Source of the DNA: Nelumbo lutea
Lineage: Eukaryota > Streptophyta > Magnoliopsida > Proteales > Nelumbonaceae
Direction: 5' to 3'
DNA: 64,000 nt
Assembly: GCA_022828595.1 (NCBI GenBank)
Contig: JAKGHH010000004.1
Span: 21,274,372 to 21,338,371, forward strand
This document shows, in pieces, positions 59,081 through 64,000 of the stretch (position 1 is the stretch's first letter; each line of letters begins with the position of its first letter). Below the pieces are notes generated by a model, which searched no databases, had not been told where the DNA came from, and saw only the letters and a list, made by a program, of their open reading frames with translations. Position numbers and translations under genes: made by a program.

Positions 59081-59848
59081 CACCTTGACATGATAGCAAA
59101 CAGAAAACATTAGAATGATCTGGGTCTGTTTATGTTGGTGTTGCTCTTCTCAGTCAAACGGAAAAAACAGGTGCATCATGTGCAGAGCCGAAGCTCACCA
59201 GCTTTATGCAAGGAAACCCATATTTGATGCGCTGGGGGTTCAGCTAATTACAGTTCTTCATGAACACATAGATACCGAGGTAGTTAACCTGATTCAAGTT
59301 GAGTTGTTGCTGATTTTGATCCACATTTCTTATTCAAGTTTTGTGTGTGTGTGTGTTTTTGTGGGGTGGGGTGGTACCAGGTTAAAGACTTCTGGCCTCA
59401 CTTCTGGGGTGGTGTCGTAGTCCATGATCAGGGTATGGGTTTTTTCAAGGCGCTTCGAAGCGGGAAGCTGATGAAGGACACATTCATAACAGGATTTGTT
59501 TTCAATCCTCGAGCCATTGCGAATTACAAGCGAGCTAAGGCTACTGGACTCGAGCAGAACTTTACAGGGGAAGGTGAAATCAAGGGTGGACTGTTTATAG
59601 TTGGTAGTGGGAAGAGAGGCATTGCTTACCAGTTTATTGAGAGGAACTTTGGTGACTGGGCACCAATCGATGAAATCATTGAGATATCTACTCGGTTGCA
59701 GGTATTATCCTTTTGGGTTCTCTGATCCTATAAGAAATTAATCTGCTCCTGTATGATTTATATGCAAACTAAAGTTTTGTTTCCCCTTCTGCAGAAACAA
59801 CAGCAAGCTCCAGAGGAGGCTGTTAAATTGTCAGAGGAGTCTGAATGA
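48665..59848 (+). CDS. SAM-domain plus AhpC/TSA-like (PRXL2) thioredoxin-fold protein with giant first intron
   Basis: Exons: 48665-48816, 58439-59034, 59171-59279, 59381-59701, 59795-59848. Exon 1 (MASFSMEDFVVNGVLKGLLP, EEGWDDVPTLK) begins a sterile-alpha-motif domain continued by exon 2 (GIRSYLHDRALMQYGDKLEA). A linker follows, then the PRXL2/AhpC-TSA_2 domain: ASELWRDKPVVLFCVRRPG joined to CIMCRAEAH (C-x-x-C redox motif), LITVLHEHIDTE, VKDFWPHFWGGVV, then IKGGLFIVGSGKRGIAYQ and ERNFGDWAP near the C-terminus. Family members are predicted antioxidant/redox proteins; a specific role in plants is unknown to me. Exons 2-5 join in perfect phase and end at TGA 59846-59848. The exon 1-exon 2 junction is off: the only GT donor gives phase 2, while exon 2 needs phase 0. 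Intron 1 (about 9.6 kb) is filled with LTR elements. Confidence 0.82.
49330..49600. repeat. 49-bp minisatellite in the U3 part of LTR copy B
   Basis: Units of about 49 bp built on GACCTGGTCTAGACACTGACC and CGACTGACACAGGCGCC. The same array occurs in copies A, C and D, always upstream of the LTR TATA box in LTR orientation. Confidence 0.8.
49668..49680 (+). promoter_or_regulatory. TATA box of LTR copy B
   Basis: CCGGTATATAAAGACC is the best match to a plant TATA box in the LTR and is conserved in copies A, C and D (reverse complement there). It sets the LTR transcription direction. Confidence 0.7.
49848..50050. repeat. 53-bp tandem repeats downstream of the LTR TATA box
   Basis: About four units built on CTCCCGCCACCTACAAAGAG followed by GGAGTTCTC and AGGTCC. 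Copies C and D carry only about two, so this array has expanded in copy B. Confidence 0.8.
50100..50350. repeat. 15-bp minisatellite in LTR copy B
   Basis: Imperfect AGTTCGCCACCAGGC units; in LTR sense, one frame reads SSPPG repeats. It corresponds to the arrays at 8510-8760, 50690-51100 and 53110-53395. Confidence 0.85.
50591..52114 (-). repeat. 3' LTR (copy C)
   Basis: 1524 bp from TGATGATGCCG to GCCCTCATCA as written on plus. It contains the 15-bp array (50690-51100), about two 53-bp units, the TATA box (about 51420, minus), the 49-bp array (about 51540-51770) and a GC-rich CGCGCAGGCC tract (51800-52000). Confidence 0.9.
50690..51100. repeat. 15-bp minisatellite in LTR copy C
   Basis: About 27 units of GGCGAACTGCCTGGT with occasional irregular units (CTGGTGGCGAGCTGCTGG), longer than in copies A, B and D. 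Reading frames of 194 codons arise solely from it. Confidence 0.85.
52115..52133 (-). other. Polypurine tract of the nested host element
   Basis: Minus strand CTCGGGAGTGGGGGGCTAT immediately before the 3' LTR start TGATGAGGGC. This is the expected plus-strand priming site. Confidence 0.75.
52200..52590. repeat. 90-bp tandem repeats in the element interior
   Basis: About four units with landmarks TTAAGCAGTAATGTGGC at 52291, 52381, 52471 and 52560, each followed by GTAGGCTTTTGGGAGYGACT and GGAGAGGCGACCGGGTC. They make up nearly half of the internal region. No coding function was recognised. Confidence 0.9.
52993..53010 (-). other. Primer-binding site of the nested host element
   Basis: Minus strand TGGCGCCGTCTGTGGGAA begins two bases after the 5' LTR end. 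This sequence is a common plant Gypsy primer site beginning TGGCGCC. Confidence 0.8.
53013..54281 (-). repeat. 5' LTR, larger part (copy D)
   Basis: This corresponds to copy C up to GAGGTGCCAC and resumes at 58084-58121 (TCACAATTTCACTGG to CTCATCA) after the nested insertion. The 15-bp array (53110-53395) is shorter than in copy C; the 49-bp array is at about 53830-54040. Confidence 0.88.
54282..55009 (+). repeat. 5' LTR-like end of the gag-only element
   Basis: TGTGACGGTC...CCCCCGTAACA followed, after two bases, by the primer site. The homologous end is 57632-58079. Confidence 0.65.
55012..55023 (+). other. Primer-binding site (tRNA-iMet type)
   Basis: Perfect TGGTATCAGAGC two bases after the 5' LTR end, 54 bp before the gag ATG. 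Confidence 0.85.
55077..56897 (+). pseudogene. Gypsy gag-protease polyprotein with one in-frame stop
   Basis: A frame of 606 codons from ATG 55077 to TAG 56895, interrupted once by TGA at 55803-55805. The N-terminal part is a coiled coil. The retrotransposon gag domain follows (DNFLWQMEQYF, WADFKRELKRQFYPENVEY, LDFMDG-like). A CCHC zinc knuckle comes next (CFLCGGNHLVRNC, about 56319-56357), then a retropepsin with ALVDTGASHNFI (about 56568-56600) and VVLGMDFM (about 56785). All expected gag and protease residues are present apart from the stop. Downstream RT is absent. A glutamine-rich 201-codon frame at 56922-57527 is unexplained. Confidence 0.82.
57632..58079 (+). repeat. 3' LTR-like end of the gag-only element
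   Basis: It begins TGTCACAGGTGACTCC after GAGTGGGGGAGAA (purine tract) and ends CCCCCATGACA at the target duplication. Confidence 0.65.
59039..59077. repeat. (CT)n microsatellite at a splice donor
   Basis: About 19 CT units start 4 bp after the GT of the exon 2 donor of the SAM/PRXL2 gene, inside a 136-bp intron. Confidence 0.95.
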
Positions 59849-60179
59849 GACACATTCTACAATTTTCTCTTCTATAGTTGTTTAAGGAATCTATATTATT
59901 CATTGTAAGTCTAACAGCAAAGATGGGATGTCTGCATTGTTCAAGTTATATTTCATTCAACAGGTGCACTGGACGCGTGAACCCGCCAATCACAAACGCC
60001 CACGTCGGCGTACTAAAATTTTACTAATTTTAACAGACGTTTAAGCTGTTAGTTAAAGAATCCGGTTGAACCGGACATAGAAAGACAAAAAAACTTAAAA
60101 ACGCACCTTATACCATTCATCCTCCATACTTTCTTCCGCCAACCCCCAGCCAAGAAGCATCCATGATCCACCTGCAACC

Positions 60180-61090
60180 AGCGATCTCACTGAACGCAGA
60201 AGCCACCGGCGGCGGCACGAAATCAAGTTGATGCGTTCTCCTCCTCCTCCTCCTCCTCCTCCTCCTCCTCCTTCTTCTTCTTCTTCTTCTTCTTCTTCTT
60301 CTTTTTCAATCACAGCAATCACACCAAGGACAATCACGATGGCAGCACCAATTGCAATTAGGGCAGAGATGCAGAGGATGATCTTCTTGTGGCGGAGATT
60401 AGGAGAGAATGAACCCATGCCAGAGGAATCAAAATATGAGTTAGGGTTAAGGACAATTGATTTGGGAAGGACGACAGGGCATGAGCGGTTGACAACAGAA
60501 CCACAGAGGGATGGATTACCAGAACCATAGAAGGACGGCAGGGCATGAGCAGTTGACAGAAGAACCACAGAGGCATGAGCGGTTGCCCTCTAGTAGATTA
60601 TCTGAAAGATCAAGTGATCGAAGGCCATTCAAGGACCAGATTCCAGACGGCAACAGGCCAGATATATAGCTGATTGGAGGAGAAGTGAAGAGTGGCGAGG
60701 GTTGAACACGAGCCCAAATTCTGTGGGATCTGTCCTGACATGTTTTCCTCGCAAAGGATATTTCTCTTAAAGAACCACATTGCCGGCAAAAAATCATCTG
60801 GTATTGGTCCTGACAGGCTGTTATCACTAAGATCAATGACCCGCAGGCCCTCAAGTCGTGCAAGACTTGGTTTATGGTCCCGGTGAAATTGTTGTTTGAG
60901 AGGAATAGTTTGCGAAGGAAGTGCAGTTGGAAAACTCCTCGACCAATACGCCCAGATAGAGAGAATCCATCAGGAACAAGCTCAGAGACCCGGTTGGTTT
61001 TGGGGTTGCGTTTGAATCCTACCCAATTGCAGGGACTGTCATCGCCTTCATTCCAAGATATTAGTTTCGAGTCTGGATCTTGAGATCAGT
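60180..61090 (-). pseudogene. LRR receptor-like kinase fragment (PXC2/IRK-like), captured and scrambled
   Basis: Minus strand from about 61083: an LRR N-cap (KLISWNEGDDSPCNWVGFKR), LVPDGFSLSGRIGRG, LFLSNNNFTGTI, then frame-shifted LRR pieces (VIDLSDNSLSGPIPDDF, RQCGSLREISFAR, LLPSGIWSLNGLRSLDLSDN). A jump follows to the juxtamembrane end (NPSLCGSVVNRSCPVVLP, LRHKKIILCISALIAIGA). The kinase domain and most LRRs are absent. A short segment containing LCGSxVNxSCP is tandemly repeated (60480-60600). A CTC/CTT microsatellite (60238-60305) follows the transmembrane part. Multiple frameshifts mean no functional receptor. Confidence 0.75.
60238..60305. repeat. (CTC)n(CTT)n microsatellite
   Basis: About 11 CTC units run into about 11 CTT units; on minus it reads as poly-Glu and poly-Gly in the pseudogene frame. 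Confidence 0.95.
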
Positions 61091-61632
61091 CTCATCCCCA
61101 GGCCCATCGTCGATATCAAAACACATGAAAGAAGAAGAGGAGGAACCGAGGAAGAGAACGCATGGGAGGATGAATAGTGTAATGTGTGTCAAGTATTTTG
61201 TCTTTTTGTATCCGGTTCAACCGGATTCTTTAACCAACAGCTTAAACGTCCGTTAAAGTTAATAGATTTTAAACATGTTGACGTGGGCGTTTGTGATTGG
61301 TGGGTTCACGAACTCCTAATTTGACCTCGTCCTCATTATTTTGGGGTAGTCAAAAAGACTCAAAACCAACATACAATCTCATAGAGAGGTATTTGCAAAG
61401 AGAAGAAGAATAAGCTATCAGATCAATTCATTTCCATGCCTTCTTTGACCAACCTTTGCATTCCACTCTATCCTTGATCTTTTTGGATGTGTACAGGATT
61501 CCCTACCTTTTCTTTCATACCAAATACAGCCTTAGTTCCCCTGTTTCATCAAGAATATATAATAAAAGAAATTTACAACTCACAAGAATGGTTCTGTGCA
61601 TATATCTTTATCATGGGAGTGCTCAGTGGCAA

Positions 61633-62190
61633 TCAAATACCACAGATCAAATGGTATACAAAGAACGGTACCAAGCACAGGGCACAAACGCTCCAACTCA
61701 GTAACTTAAGATTGGGCGGAAGCGAAATCTCCATGGCCAAAAAGAAACAAACCACGGCAAAGACAACACTCAATAGCTCAAATACTTTGGAGGTAGTGGG
61801 GAATCTGGAGCGAAGCAACATACTGAGAAAGGCGGAAGAGAAGGCGAGTATTACTAAGAGAGAAAGGACGCGGAAAGACAAGGGAAGCTGAAACTGAGTC
61901 TGGTAGGATAGAGCCAGAAGAGCAATGGCCGTAGTAAAGCAGAAATCCAGTATAGTCTTTACCAGCAAGAATTCTCGTTGTTGCTGCTTATGAGGAAGGA
62001 CTGAAGAACTGATCATGGCGGCCGAACTGGTCGAGCTGCTGCTAACCATGTTGTTGGACATGGGTTGGTGTTTCATCATTTCGAGGTCGTGTTCAGGAGA
62101 AAGTGGGTCTTCTATAGAAGAGCGCATCCTGCTAGCAAGTAGAGATATCAAGGCTTTAGCTTGTTTTGCTATCTCCATTATTGTTTGCAT
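61633..62190 (-). CDS. Intronless small membrane protein, four predicted helices, function unknown
   Basis: A 185-codon frame from ATG 62190-62188 to TGA 61635-61633. The first 85 residues are soluble with a serine-rich stretch (NNMVSSSSTSSAAMISSSVL). Four hydrophobic segments follow: VKTILDFCFTTAIALLAL, FRVLSLLVILAFSSAFLSML, VFELLSVVFAVVCFFLAM and LKLLSWSVCALCLVPFFVYH. This looks like a plant-specific tetraspan-type protein, but I cannot assign it to a named family. A second ATG (62178) is possible. A TATA-like box lies only about 40 bp upstream, implying a very short leader or use of the second ATG. No disruption is seen. Confidence 0.7.
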   Translation of the reverse strand: MQTIMEIAKQAKALISLLASRMRSSIEDPLSPEHDLEMMKHQPMSNNMVSSSSTSSAAMISSSVLPHKQQQREFLLVKTILDFCFTTAIALLALSYQTQFQLPLSFRVLSLLVILAFSSAFLSMLLRSRFPTTSKVFELLSVVFAVVCFFLAMEISLPPNLKLLSWSVCALCLVPFFVYHLICGI

Positions 62191-62225
62191 GGTTTTAATT
62201 ACATCTCTGAAGCTTTTTTCTTGCT

Positions 62226-62239
62226 TATAAATATATATA
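62226..62239 (-). promoter_or_regulatory. TATA box of the membrane-protein gene
   Basis: Minus strand TATATATATTTATA ends 36 bp before the ATG at 62190. Confidence 0.55.
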
Positions 62240-62457
62240 GAGCATAGAGCGACGGCTTCTCACCATCACTAATCAGTATTCTTCAATAGAGATTACATGC
62301 TGGAAGCTTAGCTTCGAAGAATTTGCAAACAACACACTCTACGACCATTCCTGGATATTGTCTTATAGTTTGCATTGCAAAAGCGCATGCACAGTCACAT
62401 GGCACATCCCTCACTTTCCAATAGGAAAGAGACACGTCAAAAAGGTACCTCATCTCT

Positions 62458-62463
62458 CACGTG
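62458..62463. promoter_or_regulatory. G-box (CACGTG)
   Basis: The palindrome CACGTG lies about 270 bp upstream of the ATG, with another ACGT core at 62432. Such pairs can bind bZIP/bHLH factors; function here is inference. Confidence 0.35.
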
Positions 62464-62990
62464 ATTAGTCGAGAGGAGCCAAGCCCAATAGTCAAGCACT
62501 CAAAGCCTCGTTTCAAAATAATGATAAAGACGTCCCATGAACAGAGAATTGAGCAAGGCAGGCGTGGAAGCCTTTGAGCCTATGCCACTTACGTCGGTTC
62601 TTCAAGTCCAACAAGTAGTATTTTTGGCGTACGTGTAGCTGTTTTTGATCGGAATTGGACATGTATACAATATAAATAAATGGGAAAATTCCCGATCAGT
62701 ATCCTTAATTTGGTACCAAAGAGTGATAATTTGGTCTTTGAAAATATCAAAATTATCCTTAGAAATAAAACAGAGTCCAAGTTATATATCACAAACATCA
62801 AAACCCTTATTGCATAGAATGATTGACAATTCTTTCCAATTGAGAACGCCATTGACGAAGATAGTAATGCCAACGAAAAAGGGGATTCCACACCCGACCA
62901 CACAATTAGTTTATAGGAGCAAATGAAGCGGTGAAGTAAAGCGAAACAAAACACACCTCATTGGTGTGCCCTCCACCCATAGCAATGGAC

Positions 62991-63509
62991 TAGACCTGTT
63001 CATGGGCCGGGTGGCCCGACGGGCCGGCCCGGCTCAGCCCGACCCCCGGACAGGCTTGAACATGCTTATAGGCCTGTAGGCTTAAATTCGGGCTAAAAAG
63101 CCTGGCTCGCAATAAATTCGAGCCGGGCTCGGGTTTTGTCAAAATAGCCCGGCCCGACCTAATATTAAACTTAAAATTAGTTATGTGATTATGTCCATTT
63201 GAATAAATTTATTGATTTAAGAATGTAAAATTGTGTTTTAAATATAAAAAACAGGGAAAAATACCATCTTGTAGGCCCATTGTTCATTTAAATAGAAAAA
63301 AAAAATACTATCTGAATTTTTAATTCTAATTTGAATAGGGAAATTTTTTTTTCAATTAGCTCGGGCTCGGGTTTCGAGCTTTTTACCAGGGCCGGGCTCG
63401 GACCCAAGTTATAGGCCCATTGGTTAGGCCGGGCTCGAGCTCGAGCCTAGTATATTTTCATTAGTGACAAGTGAAAGCCCGGCCCGAACCCGGCCCATGA
63501 ACAGGTCTA
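62991..63509. mobile_element. hAT-type MITE, 519 bp, with perfect 8-bp duplication
   Basis: Inverted ends TAGACCTGTTCATGGGCC..., perfect for about 22 bp, are flanked by CAATGGAC on both sides (62983-62990, 63510-63517). GC-rich GGCCCGG arms surround an AT-rich core. No transposase. Confidence 0.92.
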
Positions 63510-63561
63510 CAATGGACGAACGAACAGTGGTCGACTCGCATCAGAATCTCGAAAAACAAGC

Positions 63562-63865
63562 ATGTCCACCTTTTCTGACTCGTTCAATCAGGATAGTGAG
63601 GATTCACAATCGATCTCTTCCACTCGCCCATTCGATGACGATGGCTACATAGGCTATGACTTGTGTCTCCCTTCTCCACGTTTTGATGCCTTTGTCAATT
63701 TTGCTGACAAACGAGTCCATCAAGGAATCGGTCAACGATTTGTCGCCCGTCTTCGACACCACTTCGTATGGCACTGGCAACGATGGATTTACTTCATAGC
63801 CGATTCCTAAAACTCCATCTCCCATCTACTGTACCAGTGATGGACTTTCGGCTCTAACAAATAGG
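63562..63865 (+). pseudogene. Clathrin light chain first-exon remnant
   Basis: ATG 63562 starts MSTFSDSFNQDSED and STRPFDDDGYIGYD, then LPSPRFDAFVNFAD. This is the conserved N-terminus of plant clathrin light chain, whose partner is the clathrin heavy chain at coated vesicles. After FAD an indel (around 63707-63711) shifts the frame. The expected sequence continues in another frame (SVNDLSPVFDTTSYGTG) to a TAG at about 63807, then PIPKTPSPIY. No later exons (heavy-chain-binding helix) are found before the window ends. It is either a pseudogene or a gene fragment. Confidence 0.75.
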
Positions 63866-64000
63866 CATTTGTGTCTTTTCACATGCCACTTAACAGTAGG
63901 TACTAGATTGCCACGTTTCTAAAGTTTGAGTACTGGATTGTTGCATTTTAAAGTTTAGGGACTAAATTGTCATTCAAGCCAAAATACAGGGTACTTATCG

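Larger units (their letters stand above)
59976..61310. mobile_element. Pack-MULE-like element carrying LRR receptor-kinase fragments
   Basis: Inverted terminal repeats of about 115 bp: 59976-60090 (CGTGAACCCGCCAATCACAA...) and 61197-61310 (complement CGTGAACCCACCAATCACAA...). They remain similar through CGCCCACGTC, ACGTTTAAGCTGTTRGTTAA, GAATCCGGTTGAACCGGA and GACAAAA. Between them are only pieces of an LRR kinase gene. Long inverted ends around captured gene fragments are the hallmark of Pack-MULEs. No clear 9-bp duplication was found at the outer edges, so superfamily assignment is inference. Confidence 0.75.
62191..62990. other. Promoter region of the membrane-protein gene
   Basis: It contains the TATA box (62226-62239), a G-box CACGTG (62458-62463) and an ACGT core (GACACGTC, 62432). 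No coding exon was recognised on either strand. Confidence 0.5.

Noticed and set aside
1..64000. tRNA, rRNA or organelle-derived segments
   Set aside because: No cloverleaf-like tRNA with conserved boxes and no rRNA or plastid/mitochondrial gene sequence was recognised by eye; a dedicated scan could still find a small one.

Overview
This window is nuclear DNA from a flowering plant. The evidence is multi-exon genes with GT-AG introns, plant-type protein families, and plant LTR retrotransposons with classic primer-binding sites. I cannot name the species. Long repeat-filled introns and AT-rich gene space interrupted by GC-rich LTRs suggest a medium or large dicot or early-diverging angiosperm genome.

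Layout. At the left edge (1-3257, minus) lie the first two exons of a kanadaptin-like FHA-domain gene; the next intron holds a Copia 5' end and a LINE scrap. A complete two-exon BLOS2 gene follows (6604-7853, minus). From 8404 to 13485 is a repeat block: a partial GC-rich LTR, a 14-bp minisatellite and a decayed Ty3/Gypsy element whose reverse transcriptase is joined directly to integrase. A complete five-exon AVT6-type amino acid transporter occupies 16160-20756 (minus) and uses one GC-AG intron. Then come a 5'-truncated LINE with target duplication (22033-23550), hAT-like repeats, a second Gypsy integrase fragment (29090-31893), two small Tourist-like MITEs and an internally deleted Copia element (35721-37620).

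The right half holds two plus-strand genes. One is a large U-box/armadillo E3 ligase gene (41154-46753; first exon not found), with nested hAT elements in an intron. The other is a SAM plus AhpC/TSA-like (PRXL2) thioredoxin-fold gene (48665-59848). Its first intron is about 9.6 kb and contains a solo LTR and a non-autonomous LTR element, the latter carrying a second gag-protease-only element nested in its LTR. All are delimited by target-site duplications. The apparent exon 1 to exon 2 reading phase does not match.

Downstream are a Pack-MULE-like unit (about 115-bp inverted repeats around a broken LRR receptor-kinase fragment), an intronless four-helix membrane-protein gene (61633-62190, minus), a hAT MITE with perfect 8-bp duplication, and a broken clathrin light chain first exon.

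The genes are unrelated housekeeping or regulatory loci: vesicle and lysosome trafficking, amino acid transport, ubiquitination and redox. No operon-like cooperation is expected. The most striking architecture is the layered transposon nesting and the modular minisatellite-bearing LTR family.
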